Origin: Rhizaria sp. SCN 62-66
Taxonomy: Eukaryota > Rhizaria, unplaced
Direction: 5' to 3'
DNA: 50,516 nucleotides
Assembly (NCBI GenBank): GCA_001724265.1
Contig: MEDY01000290.1
Span: 1-50,516, forward strand
Shown: positions 1 to 12,900 of the stretch, piece after piece
Layout of the letters: each line of letters begins with the position of its first letter
Numbering within the stretch: the first letter of the stretch is position 1
Program-made: the position numbers and the translations under genes
Notes under the pieces: generated by a model
Databases searched by the model: none
Told to the model about the DNA's origin: nothing
The model's input: the letters and a program-made list of their open reading frames with translations, nothing else

Positions 1-178
1 CGTTGTTGCCGCGATTGTCGTTGCTGAGACTGCTGCTGCCGCGTTCGTTGTTGCCGCGATTGTTGTTGCTGAGACTGCTGCTGCCGCGTTCGTTGTTGCC
101 GCGATTGTCGTTGCTGAGACTGCTGCTGCCGCGTTCGTTGTTGCCGCGATTGTTGTTGCTGAGACTGCTGCTGCTGAT
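1..178. repeat. 45-bp tandem repeat, about four copies
   Basis: Copies begin at 1, 46, 91 and 136, and the fourth decays near 175. The unit runs from cgttgttgccgcgatt to tgctgctgccgcgtt. Copies 1 and 3 read gattgtcgtt while copies 2 and 4 read gattgttgtt, so there is also a 90-bp higher-order period. The unit length is a multiple of three. On the + strand it encodes a 15-residue repeat VVAAIVVAETAAAAF; on the - strand it reads as an Ala/Thr-rich frame. It runs off the left edge, so the total copy number is unknown. Confidence 0.92.
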
Positions 179-286
179 GAGACTGCTATTGTTATAAGTG
201 TTGTCACTATGGTTGTTATCGCGATTGTGAGCACCGTTTTTCCGATGACTTACATCAGTAAAGTTGTTGCTGCCTGCCGTTCTTGA
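2..286 (+). CDS. Possible C-terminal end of an unseen gene (partial)
   Basis: The + frame starting at base 2 is open to a TGA at 284-286 and has no start codon in the window. It translates the tandem repeat as four near-identical 15-residue units, followed by a hydrophobic Val/Ile-rich tail of about 35 residues and a short end ACRS. No family is recognised. The frame could be a real protein end with internal repeats, or just an open frame created by a repeat whose length is divisible by three. The antisense strand is also open over the repeat. Treat as tentative. Confidence 0.25.
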   Translation, partial: VVAAIVVAETAAAAFVVAAIVVAETAAAAFVVAAIVVAETAAAAFVVAAIVVAETAAADETAIVISVVTMVVIAIVSTVFPMTYISKVVAACRS

Positions 287-961
287 ACTCGCATCAATTG
301 TTTGGACAAGGCCGTGACCTTGGCTGTCGTTGATGATGCAAGCATTGGATCTGCTAACATCACAGGAGTTGCGAGTGGCAGCATTTTGGCGACCACTTGT
401 GTGTTGTTTCTCCACTGGCTGCAGTGATGATCCACTACCGAGGTTCATCTTGTGATCAACCCTTGGCTTGGCGGCTGGCTGTGAACGAGGAGGATTGGAG
501 AGACGGTTTCCGTGGTGAAGTTGTAGTTAGCAACAATGTGACAAATGATTTCGAATAAATCACCCATTTAAATTTAGTTCAAACAGTTTTGTTTGCACCG
601 CACGCAGCTGCACAGCGCAGAAGATGCCTCCTCAACGTACACCACTTAGGCGACAATTTCCTGGATCTATCGCCTGACTGTTGTGACCACAAAAGCTTAT
701 GCAAGGAGAGTGCGAAAATCGACCAGAACTAAAAGGATTACTTCGATAGTCAGCCAAGCCATTAGACTGGGCAGTCAAAAATGAAAGCGAGATGTACCCC
801 AGGGAAAGAGTTTTATGTCATGGAATATGTAATCATAATATGAATGTGTTTTTTACTTTTCTAATCCACTTACCATTTTTATATTAACGTTGTCTCCACG
901 TAGATTTCCACTTTTTTGAGCGTTCCTACTGTCGTTACCCTTGCACTTCGATTTTGAATCC
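287..961. other. Gap upstream of the CFAP54 gene
   Basis: This is about 675 bases of mixed composition, much less GC-rich than the exons that follow. I see no coding exon. It should hold the promoter and 5' UTR of the gene starting at 962. An AT-rich patch (tttttatattaacg, near 873) lies about 90 bases before the start codon, but no clear TATA element stands out. An unrecognised short 5' exon cannot be excluded. Confidence 0.5.
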
Positions 962-3900
962 ATGTCCTCCCGGCTGCCGCCCGCGCCGGCTCCTGGCGCG
1001 TCCACCGTCGTGCAAGCACAGTCCCGCGAGGTTGAGATTGCTGTTTCCCGCGTCATTTTCTACTTCCGCGATGACTTAAACGCAGTACGTTCCCTCTTTC
1101 AACCCACGTCCACGCCGAAGAGCCATCCCGTTCGCCCACTTTTTCTCACTGCTGACATTTTCGCCTTTTTGCTCGTGTCCTCGCAGCTCATCACCCAGAG
1201 CGCCCCGCCCGCGCCTGGTTCCTCATCCGCCGCGGCGACCGCGCTGTACGCGACCCTCGCCGGCGCCCCGTCGCTTCCCGCGGCCGTGACCGCGCGTCTG
1301 GAGCGGCTCGAGCGCGACCCGCTCGTCACGCCGCCGGTCTACGCGGCAGAGGTGCTGGCCACCGCGGAGCGCCTCCGCGCCGCGCACCTGCACTTGCCCG
1401 CGCTGCCCGTCTACGACCTCTTCTTCCGTCTTGCCGTCGCGGCCGATCCCAGCCTCGCTGCTGCAAACCACACGGACACAGCCACGGACTCCTCAGCCGC
1501 CGCTGCGTCCGCCGCTGCGTCCGCCGTCCTGGCCTCAGTCTCGGCGCTGCCGACGCCGGCCGTGTCCCCCGCGGCGGAGCGCGTGCTGGTGGCCACGCTG
1601 GGCCGCGCCGAGTGCCTCTCGACGCTCGCGCTCGCCGCCGACCCCTGGCTTCAGCGCCGCGCCACCGCGCGCGCCGTCCGCTCCGCGCTCCTCGCCGCGC
1701 ACGCCGCCGCGCAGCCCGTGGTGGCGGCCGTCGCCGCCGCGCCCGCAGCGCCGCCCGCGCTGCGGGTGCTCGAGGCGCAGGCCCACGCGCGCCTCCACGA
1801 CGCCGCCATCGCCGCGGCCTCGCTCTACTCGCACGTCGCCTCCGGGTCTGGCTCCGCCGCTGCCGCGTCTGCGACGTCTGCGGCGGAGGCAGACGCGGCG
1901 ATCGTGGCGCAGGCGGCGGCGGAGGCGGCGCGCGAGCTGGACACGTACCAGCGCACGCAGGCGCAGCTGTGGATTGTCGTCAACGCAATCGTGCACACGG
2001 CGCAGCTGGCCGAGACGCTCGCGTCGGCCGCGACCGCGGGCAGGGCTCACAACAACAACAGCTCGACATCTAGCAACAGCAGTAGCAGCAGCAGCTGCAG
2101 CAGTAAGGCGCTCGTCGTTGCCTCTGGCGATGGCAGTCACAATGTTGTTTCCGCTGCCACCGCCGGTGACCCCGCTAAGTCTGAAAGTGATGATGATTTG
2201 CAGCTCGCTCTGACGCACGTCACGTGGGCTATCCTTGTCGCCGAGACGCTGCTGCCCCTGACAACATCTAAATACCTCCCGCTGCGCTCGCGCCTTTACG
2301 TCACGGCCGCGGCCCTGTGCGAGCGCCGCGGCGACTGGGCCGCCGCGCACCGCGCCGCCGCGCGCGGCCTGACTACGCTCGAGCAGGCGCGCGCGCTAGA
2401 GGAGACGGACGCGCCCGTGCCGGCCGGCAACGCGCTGGCGCTGCGCCGCGCTGCGCTGGCGCTGCACAGCACCGTCTTCCGCGCCGCGGTGGCCACGGGC
2501 GCTCTCGCTGAGGAGCACGTCCTCGCGCCCGCGCTCAGCACCATCTTCGCCACGGACAGGGCCAAGATCGCCGCTCTCCTCACCGCTGCCGCCGCCGCCA
2601 CCACAGTCTCCAGCTCTAGCAGCTCCAGCTCCAGCGCGAGCGCGAGCTCTAGTGGTAGCGGCAGTGGCGGTGCGGTTGACGCCGTCGCGGCGGCCTCTGC
2701 GGTCATCGCCGGTTCGCGGCTGCGGCGTTCGCGTGCGCACGACGGCTACGACCACCTGGGCGTCGGCGTCGCGACCGTGGCCCAGCCATGGGGCTGCTGG
2801 CGGCCGTTGCCCGCCGCTGACGCCGACGCCGCGGTCGCCGCCATCTCCGCCGCGGCCGCCGAGGCGGCGGGCGCCGCGGCCGCCGCGACCGCCGCCGTGG
2901 CCGCTGCCTCCGCCGCCTCTGCCGCGTCAGGCGCAGACTTGGGCGCAGGCGGCGCTGGCGCTGGCGCGAAGCAGCAGCGGCCGGCCGCGGGCGCCGGCAC
3001 CGCCGGCTCTGCCTCGACCAGCGCCGCCGCCGCCGCTGCTGCTGCTGCTGCTGTTGGTGCGAGTGCGTCCGACGCTGCCACCGCCGCCGCTGGCGCGGGC
3101 AGCGAGCGTTACGCCACCGCCACGGTGCTTTCGCTGCCGCCATCGGCTTTCACCGCGCCCGCGCCCGCGCCCGCCGCCTCCGCGGCCGCGTCGTTGCCCG
3201 CGACTGAGGCCGCTGTGGTCTCGGGCTGGGCTTCGCTGTTCGCCGCGGGCGTCGCCGCCGTCGAGCCTTCTCTCGCGGCGCGCGCGGCCGCGTCCGCCGC
3301 GTCGCTGCCGCAGTTCCTCATCGCGCTGGCGTTTGAGCTGGCCGTGCCGCACGTCGACGCTGCCGCCGCGCCAGAGTCCGCTGTCGCCGGGGCCGTTGCC
3401 GCAGAGGCCAAGGCCGAGGCCGAGGCGGCGGCCGCGGTCGCGGCGGTTGCTGCCGCGGCGGCGTCGGTCAGCGCTGCCGCAGCTGCGGGCGAGGGCAGCG
3501 GCCCGCGCTCCTCCGCCTTGGTCTCCGCTGCCGCCGCCACCGCCGCCGCTGCTGCTGCTGGGAGCATGAGCCTGAACGCGTCTGGCCCCATCACTGCCCG
3601 TCCTGGCGCTGGTGCCGGCGCTAGCCGCGGCTCCGCCGCCGCTGCGGCGTCTGCGTCTGCCTCCGCTAGCGCAGCCAGCGCGGCTGCGGCTACGGCGGCT
3701 GCTGCCGCGGCGACCGCTGCGGCAACTGCTGCGGCCGCTGTCGCCGCGGCCGGCCCCGTATCTGTCGACGCCGCGACTGCGGCCGGTCTGGCTACCAGGT
3801 ACGAACACTTTCGCAATCATATATTAAAATCATTCAGTATTTAAGTAAGAAATGCTATTGTCTAGTCAGTAATAGAAATCCCGGACCCGGGATTTCTATT

Positions 3901-6900
3901 ACTGACTGTCTATTAATTTTCAATCTCTCATCTTTTAATATTTTTACATCGTGCCGATTTATTCCTGTTGTTGTTTCAGGTCCGCGCTGGAGCACGAAGC
4001 TTTGGGCTCGCGCCGCTCCCCTTGCGGCACGTGCTACGAAGAGTTCCCTCTGTTCATGCACTGCGACTTGGCCACGGCCGCGCTGGGCGCCGGCATGTGG
4101 GCGCACGCGCGCACGCTGCTGGCGCTGCTGAAGCTCCGTCTCGACGCCGCCTCGCCCGACTCACTTGACAGCAACAGCACCGCCGCGCTGACTGGCAGCG
4201 CCAACGCCGCCGTCGTCGGCGGTCTGGTCAACAAGGCGTCCGCGCAGCCGCTGTCTCCGCGCGCGCGCCCCGGGTCCAGCGCCTTCGCTTTCTCCGCGCC
4301 GCCCGCGCTCTACACGCCTGTGCTCTCGCACACCACGGCCGCGCTGGACGCGTCTGCTTCCTCTGCAGCGCTGACGGCGGCGCAGCAGACTCTGGCGTTG
4401 CTTTCGCACTCGCTGCACCTGTTCACGGTCTCCGCCGCGCCCGCCGCAGCTCCGCTGCCGCGCTCGCCGCTGGACGCCCCCACGGTGACGTTCGCCGCGC
4501 TGGCGCTGGCGCCCGCAGTGGAGGCGGCGGCCACGGACGCGCTTTCGGTCGCGGTCCACGCGGCCGCCGCCGGCGCGCATAGCAGCACCAGCAGTCATCA
4601 CAGCAACGCTGTTGTGCCCGCGTCGGGCTCGGCTGCGGGGAGCAGCAACAACAGCTCTAGCTCTGCTGTTGCTGCGGCCGCCGCTGCTGCTGCCGCCGCC
4701 GCTGCTGCCGAGGCCGCTGCCGCCGCTGCCCCCGGGGTCTTTGCCACGTGCGGCCAAACTTTTCCCGCGTGCAGCTTAACTTACCGCGCCGTGCTGACGA
4801 CCGCCGTGGCGGCGGCCGCCTCCGCGCCGTCGCTGCTGCTGCGGCCGACGCTGCCCGGCCTGGGCTTCGCGCTGGCGCTGCCGCAACACCGTGCGCTCGC
4901 GCTTGCGGTCAAGAGGCAGCTCGCGGCGGCCCCCGAAGTCGCCGTCGCGCTGGCCGCTGCCGCCGTGGTGCCCGCGGTGGACGCCGCAGCCAGCGCCAAC
5001 ACGGCCGCCGGCGTGGCCGCAATGGTCCAGGCGCGCATGCTCCCGCTGCCGGCCGCAGTCGTCGCCGCCGCCGCCGCGCCTGTGGCCGCGGCGATTCAGA
5101 ACGCCACTGCCGCCGCTGCTGCCGCCGCCGCTGCCGCCGCTGCTGCCGCGGCCGCCAGCGCCACCGCAGTCGTCTCCGCTGCCGGCTCCGGCTCCGGCTC
5201 TGGCTCTGGCCGTTCTGCTGCCGCCAACGCTGCCGCCGCCGCCGTGGGTGGTGTTGGGGGCAATGGCAAGCAGACCGCTGCCGCCGCCGCCGCCGCCGCC
5301 GCCGCTGCCGCCGCGAGCGCAGGCGCCGTCACCCCCGCGGCCGCCGCGGCCGCCTCCGTGCCCGGTCTGGCGTCGCTGCTGCTGTTCTCATCCAAGTCGA
5401 CGCTCGCCGCGTTCGCCGCGTCGCCCGCCGCGACGGCCGCGGCCCGCGCGCGGATGGTGCGGACGCACACGCGCCACCGCCTCGCTCTGTCGCTGCACCT
5501 GACGCAGCACTGCGGACTCGCGCTGGCGGCCGCGGGCGCAGAGGCGCCGCTGCTGCTCCCGCGCGGGCTGCTTCAGGCCGCCGCGCTCTGGCTCTGGCGC
5601 TTCCACGCGCAACGTGCGACCGCGGCCGCGCGCGCGGCGGGCGAGGTCTTCCCCGGCGTCGTTGACCTCGAGGGCGTCACCCCCGCCGAGACTGAGGCCG
5701 CCGCGGGCGTTGCGGCGCCGGCCTTTGCCGTGGACGACGCCGAGCTGCACGGCGGCCGTCTCACCGCCGCCCACGACAGTGACAACGGCGACGACTCTGA
5801 CTCCCGCAGCAGCAGCAGCAGCAATAGCGGCGCTGGCGGCGTCGTGGCGTTTGAGCACTCGCGCGCCGCCTCGGCCGCTGCGCTGCGCGGTGTTGTCTCC
5901 GCGCTGTCCGCGGCCGAGAGCGACGATGCCGAGCTGGTGGCCACCGCGGCGCTGGCACTGGCGGAGACGCTGATTGCGCGCGCGCGCTCCATCCGTCTCC
6001 GCGATGCCTTCAACACCACCAGCAGTACTTCACAGGAACATTCCTCAGCGCCGAACGCGGGTCATGTGCCCGCGGTCACTGTGACTGGGGCCGCTAACGC
6101 GAAGACCAAGTCGGCCGGTCTGCATTCGTTGGACGTCACCGGTAGCGACAGCGCCGCCGCTGCTCTGGGCACTCGCACCGCTTCTTCCGTGGTCGCGAGC
6201 AGCCCCCGTGCGTGCGGCCTGACGTTCGACGACGCGCCGGCCTCGTCCTCGGCGACCGCGAGCAGCGCCGGCTGCGGCTCGCGCCAGGCGGCGTCTCTGT
6301 TCGCCTCATACCAGCGCGTCGTCGGCGACCTCGAGGCCGCGTTGACCGCGCTCCAGTCTGCGACAGCCCTCGTCGTTCGCCGCCGCACTGCGCTCGCTCT
6401 CGACGCACTCACGTTGAGCGGCAATCACCGCAACACTGTGGCGGCGGCCTCGAAGGCGGACGTTGACGTGAGTGTGATTGGTAACGGTGGTGTTGTCCGC
6501 TGTCTCACGACGGACCCTCTCATTACTGTCGCTGCCAACGCTGCCAGCGCTAACAATAGCAACATCTCTGGCGTGACCGTGGGCGAGAGCACCCTGGCGT
6601 GCCTCCACCTCGACCTGCTGCGGCTTAACTTCCTCGCGACGCTGCTCCGCGGCCGCACCGAGCTCTCCTACGTGGCGCTCGGCCAGCACGCGCTCGCTGT
6701 CGAGCGCTACACCGCGTCGCTGGCGCGCGCCCCTTCCTTCGCCTTCGAGGCCCCGCCCGCGGCGCCCGCGGACCCCGCGTCGTGCCCGGCCGCCGAGGCC
6801 GCCGTGCGTGCCGCGGCGGGGGCGTCGCCCGTGGCGCGCGCCGTGGCCGAGGCCGCGATCGCGGTCTGCCGCGAGTCGCCCGCGCAGCAGGGCAAACTCA

Positions 6901-9900
6901 TGAAGGCAGCGGTTGCTGCGCTTAACAATAACAACAGTCTTGCTAGTGGCAACACCGACAACAATGTCACACGTGTTGATACGAACAGTGTATACACGCT
7001 TGCTGGACTTGTTCCTGCGACTGGTAGCAGTAACGGGCGTGTGAATGAGTACACCTATGACCCTGCTCAAAGCTTAGCCGCCTACAGCGCCGCCTGGACC
7101 GACATCGCCGCGCTTACCACCTTAAGCGGCTCTTTTGTCGGCTCCTCCAAGGGCGCCGCAAACTCCACCGCCGCCGCCGCCGCCGCGGCCGCGGCCGCCG
7201 CGACGGGCCCGCCCCCTCGCACTCCCGCCGAGGCCGTGGTTTACGCGCACAGCCACTCGCTGCCGCTGCCGCCGCTGCCGCCGCCGCTGCTCGTCTCGGT
7301 TACGCCCGGCGAGATCGTTGTGCGGCCTGTGCTGCCCGCAGTGCTCGTCGACGCGCTGGGCGTGCGCGGCGCGGTCGTCTTCGCCAAGGAGGCCGCCAGC
7401 GTCAGCGTCAACGCACCCTCGTCTTCGTCCGGCAGCACCGCCAGTGGCGCTGGTTCATCGAGCAGTAGCAAAACGAGCACCGCCGCGGTCGCGAGCCTGG
7501 GCGTGAGCGACGCGGACTGCGACGTGGTCAGTGTGCAGAGCACGCGCGTGCACGGCTGCGGTGTCGAGGCCATGCCGCAATACCGCCTCACTTTGCGCGT
7601 GCCCTACGCCAGCCTTCTAAGCACCTCCTTAGACGCAAACCCTAGCACGGCACCGCGCTTTTCGCTGCTGCCCGTGTGGGTCTGCGCGCCCATTACGCTC
7701 ACGAGGCTCTTGCCCAACACGGCCTACGTCTACGCGGCCGCCGCGGTATCCGCCACGGCGCACGGAGGTACGCTTTACCGTCTATCTTTGCATTTCGTTC
7801 ACTCATTTAATGATTATGTTTCTTGTTTATGTTTCTGTCGGATGTAGTTTTGTTAATTTCACAAATAACTTGACCGCTCACATAATTTATCTTGTGCTTT
7901 ATATCTTGCTTTCTTTCTCCACAGGTCTGTTCCCGTCCTCCACGACTGCTATCGGCCAAACGTCCCCCCGCGTTGTCACGGCTCTGCCGCTCCCGCGCTC
8001 CTACGCCGCCGCCGCGCTGGCCGCCACTGCGCGTAGGCTGCTTAACGGCGACGCTGCGGCTAAGGGCTCCTCCCAGCAGGGCCCTCACGCGGCGTCTAAG
8101 GGCTCCAAGTCTAAGGGCGCGCGTAAGAGCACCAGCTCCTCCGCCTCCGGCGCGGGCATCACCAAGCCCGGCGCCGCTGTGGTGTGCCTGTCGTCTCCGC
8201 TGCCGACGCTGCCCACGGACAGCAACGCGCTGCTCTCGGCCTGCTCCGATGCGCTCGACGTCGCGCTGCGCCCGCTCTTCGCGCAGTCTAAGTACCCTGA
8301 CTCCGGTGTAAGTGGCACTTCGAGCAGCCCCGCTGCAGTCGCGCTCGCAGCCCACAACGCCCTCACCAATCTCTCTCACAACAACAGCGGCAGCAGCGTT
8401 GACGTCGGCGCTGTGAGCGCTGCGATGACCGCGTCTTCCCCTCTGTTCACTCTGGCCTGCGGTAGCCCCATCCTGGCCACGTCCGCCGCGGTCTCGCTCT
8501 CAGACCGCCTCGCGCCCGCCGCGCTGGCCTCACTGGCCCCTCCGCAGCTGCTGGCTCTGGCGCGCGCGCTCACAGTCGCTGCCGACGTCGTGGCCCTCCG
8601 CCAGGCCGCCGCCGCGCCCGCGCTCGCGCGACACCTCCCCGCGCCGCTGCTCACGGTCACCGGCGTAACGCAGGTCGTGACGGGCCCACTGGACGGCGTC
8701 GGGGACATGCTCGCGCTCGCGCAGGCCCACGCCTCGGCCTCCGTGGCGGCGTCCTCGTCCGCGGCCTCAGCCTCCTCGTCCGCGGCGGCGGCGGCATCCG
8801 GCCCGAACGCCGTGGTGCTCTCCCTGGCGCCCGAGTCGCTGCTGACGCGCACGCTGGCCGTCGTGCGGCCGCTGCTGCTCGCGCTGCGCGTCGCGTGTCT
8901 GCTTTCTGATCCGCTGCCGCCGCTGCGCCTTGCGCTGCGCCTGTACGCGACCGTCGCGCCGCTGCTGCCGAGCCTCTGGGCCGTGCCCGCGCCCGGCGCG
9001 CTGGCGCCCGACGCCGCCGTTGCTGCGGCCGCGCTACTTGCGCCTGTGCTCGCGCCCTGCTTCGCCGCGGTGTGCCACGCGCGCGCCCTGCTGCCGCCGC
9101 ACCGCGCCCCGCTGCCGCTGGCGCGCCTCGCCGCGACGCTGGCATACCTCACGCTCGCCGCCGCCGCGCTATCTAACTCCAACGGCGACGCCGCCAACAG
9201 CGCTGCCGCGGGCGTCGTGGCGGAGACCGTGGCCGCGGCCGCCGCGCGCTCGCGCCCCGCCGCGTTGGCGCTGGCCCGCGCCGCGCGCGCGCACGCCGCC
9301 GCCGCCGCGACCGGCGATCGCCACCGCGCGCTGTTTGCGCTCCTGGCGCAGCGCCTCCACGCCGAGCGCGGCGCCGAGGCCGCCGCGGAAGACGCCGCCG
9401 CGACCGCCGCCGCCGCCACGGCCGCCGCCGCTGCTGCCGGTTCTGGCGGCAACTCTAGCGATGTGACGCCGAGCGTCAGCCGTCAGTCGTTGCTGTCCGT
9501 CCCTTCCAACGCGCGCGGCGCCGCCGGCAGCGGCGGCAAGGGCCAGGCCTCTGCGAGCGGCTTAGGTTCGCAGGGCGGCTTGACTTCCTCGCGCAGCGGC
9601 TCGCGCGGCCCGTCCCCAGCGCCGCATTCGCACAGCTCCGCCGCCGCCGCCGCCGCCGCCGCCGCGGCCGCTGCCGGCGCCGCTGCGGGCGCGACCAACG
9701 GCAACGTCGCCGCTCTGCTGCGCGCGTACCCCGCCGTCGCGCAGTATAACGCCGTGCAGTGCAGCAACGCTGATGCGGCGGCGCCGTCTCTGAGCGCGTT
9801 CGCCGAGTCGGCCGAGGCCGACTGCGCGCTCATCTCGCTGTTGCTGTCGTCGCCGACGCCCGCGCTGGCGGCCGCGGGCGCCGCGCTCGCCCGCAGGCAC

Positions 9901-12900
9901 CCCGCGCGCTGGGCCGCGCTCGCCGCCGAGGCCGGCGTGTGGGAGGACAAGTTAGGCCGCGTCGCCAACGCCGCCGCGCACGCCACCGCCACCGCCAACG
10001 TCGCTGCCGTGGCCGCTGCTGCCGCTGCTGCCGTTGCCAGCGCGACCGAGGCGGCTGCGACTGCCGCTGCTCCGTCTACCAGTGTGACCGCTGTGGGCGA
10101 GGACAGCGAGGCTGACCCCGACGCCGCCGCAGCCGCTGCCGCCGCTGCCGCCTCTAACTCGCCGGCCAGCGCCGTGTCGAGGCTGCTGAGCAGCGCGTCC
10201 CCCGTGGCGTTGCTGCTGCAGTCGCTAGCCGACGACGCCGCCGCCGAGGCCGCGCTGTCCGGCGCCGGCGCCGTTTCCGTCACCAAGCCCAGCAGCTTTG
10301 CTCTCACTGCGGTTGGCCTTGAGACTGCTGCTGCTGCTGCTGCTGCTGCTGGTGATGGTGGTAGTGAGAACGAGAGTGCGAGCGCTGCTCGTGTTGCTGC
10401 GAGCGAGAGCCATGCGCTCGAGGCGTTCCTGACCCCCGCGTCGTGGGTGCCGCGATGCCCACAGTCATTGCAGGACCCGCAGTCGCTGCAGCGCTCACAG
10501 TCACTTGGCAGTCCGGCTGCTGCAAGCACCAGCGCCGCCCCCGAGGCTGCCCCCGGCGCGATCACTTGCTCTGGCATGACCCCCCTCGCAATCGCCGCAG
10601 CCGCCGCGGTCGCCGCGGCCTCGACCGCTTATTGCCCCTTGACTACTCACCTCGCAGCGAGCGCGAGCACTTTCAACGCTTCACAGCCCGCCGCGAGCGC
10701 GAGCAGTGCTCCCGTTGTCTGCAGCGAGCTGCTCGACGCTGAGCTCACGGTCACGCTGCTGCTGGCCGGCCACGCGCTGCCAGCCGCGGTGGCCGCGACG
10801 CTCTCCGCCGCCGCGGCCGCCACGCCCGCCGCCGCCGCCGCGCTGTCGGCGCTGCTGTCCTTCAAGGGCGACGCCCCCTGGCAGTCCGCCTACGCCGCCG
10901 CCGCCGCTGCCGTTGCCTCCGCCGCGACCGCCAGCTCCGCTGGCGGCGCGAACATGGTCGGCAACGACGGTGAGGGTGACGGCGGCAACGCGCGCGCCTC
11001 TCTGTCCGCCGCCGCGCCCGCTCCTGTCGTCGCCGCCTCTGCTCCCGCCGGCGCACCTGCTGCAGTTGTCGGCACTGGCGCTGGCGCTGGCGTCGGCAGC
11101 GGTGCCGGCGGCAACAGCCGCGCCGCCGCGGCTGCGGCCGCCGCCGCGGCCGCCGCCGCGGCCGCCCGCGCGTTCGCGGTGCTCACGGTCATGTTCCCCG
11201 CGCACCCCCGCTTCCTGCCGCTGCTGGGCCGGATCGTCGAGGCCGCGCTGGACCAGGGCGCGGTGCTGCTCGCGATGCACATGCTCGCCGCCGCACCCGA
11301 CGTCGCGCTGACTCACCCCGCGCTGCTCGCAGCGAATGAGACCAAGGCCAAGGTTAAGGCCAAGGCCGCTGCGAGTAAGATGGCCAAGGGCGCTGCGGCC
11401 TCGACCACCGCTCTTGTGACCTATGGCGCGTTCTCTGATGGTGCCGAGTCCGACAGCACGGGTTCGAGCGGTAGCGAGTACGAGTCCGACTCCGAGGCCG
11501 AGTCTCCCGAGTCTACCACCAAGCGCGCCGGTACCACGTCTAAGTATCCCTTAGACGCCGACGCTGAGGCAGACGACGAAGACCTGCTGCTGTTGACTGA
11601 CGCTGCCGTTTCCGCCCGCGCCGCCGTGGCCGCTTCGGCCGCGGTCGTCGCGCTCGCTGCTTCTGAGGGCGCCAGTGAAGACCTCATCCACGAAGTCTTC
11701 AACACCGACGTCGCGCTCGAGCGCCGCGCCGCCGCCGCCGCCGCCGCCGCCACCGCGCGCGCCGCAGCTAAGGCGCGGGCCGAGGCAGCCGCGGCGGCCG
11801 CGGCCGAGGCGGCTGCGGCGGCGGCTGCTGCCGCGGCTGAGGCTGAGGCCGCTGCGGCCGCCTCTGGCGCCCGCGGCCGCCGCCCCCGCTCCTCTCTGAG
11901 TCCCCCGACCACCGCCTCTGCCGCCACTGCCGCCGCCAACGCGGCCGCCGTCGCCGCCGCCGCTGCCGCCGCCGCTGCTTCTGCTGCGCCCGCCGCCGCC
12001 GCCTCCGCCGCCGCCGCGCTCGCGCCGCTTCAGCCCCCGACCGCGGCGACCAGCGTGGACTTGCTTGCTCTGGCGAACTTAGAGGCTCTAAGGGCCCGCG
12101 CCATCTCCGCGTGGCGCGCGCTCAGGGTAAGTACCCGCGAGGCGCCCTTAGCCGCGGCCTCCCCGGCCTCAGTCGCCCTCGCGCGCACCCTTGCTGCCAC
12201 CAAGCTCGCCGGCGCCTCAACTTCCGCGCAGCCGGCTGCGTACAGCCACTTGCTGCCAGTCGCCGGCACCGTCGCGCCCGCGCTGTGGCAACTCTCCCTC
12301 GCGCTCGCGTCCCCGTCTACGTTCATCCACACCAACAGCACAACCGGCGGCGTGGGCGCGCTCGGCGCGGTCCGCGAGTGTCCCGCCGCCGCCGCGGCCC
12401 GCGTTCACCCCGCGCTGCTTTCCGCCTCGCTCACCGCTCCGCCCGCGGCGAATCCCGAAAGCTTTGTGACTACGACGGCCACGGTCCCCGCAGTGGCGAT
12501 GCACGCGCGCTTCGCCGCCGCCGCGGGCGCCCCCGCCGCGCACCTGGCCTTCGTGGCGGCGCTTGTGGCCGGGCTCGTGGCCGGCGCCGGCAGCGTGCCC
12601 GCGCCAGTCGCCGGCGCGCTCGGTGCGGCCAACGCCGCCACCCACGCCAACGCCGCGAGCAGCGCCAGCGGCGTCGCCAGCGCGATCAGCGCCGCGGGCG
12701 CGGGCGTCGGGGCCGAGGAGGAGGAGCTGCTGCGGCTGTGGATCGTCGCCGCCGTCGCCGAAGCCACCACCACGCTTGCTAACAACAGCAGCGCAACTGC
12801 CGGCGCCACAGCGAGCAACATTGCGCCGGCGCTGATGCGCAGCGGCACTCTGAGTGCGAGCGAGAGCGAGGTCGACCTCACCGCGAGCAGCAGCAGCAGC

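Noticed and set aside
941-961. Extension of CFAP54 upstream of the ATG at 962
   Set aside because: The upstream frame begins with TTG at 941 and adds only seven residues. The first real ATG is at 962.
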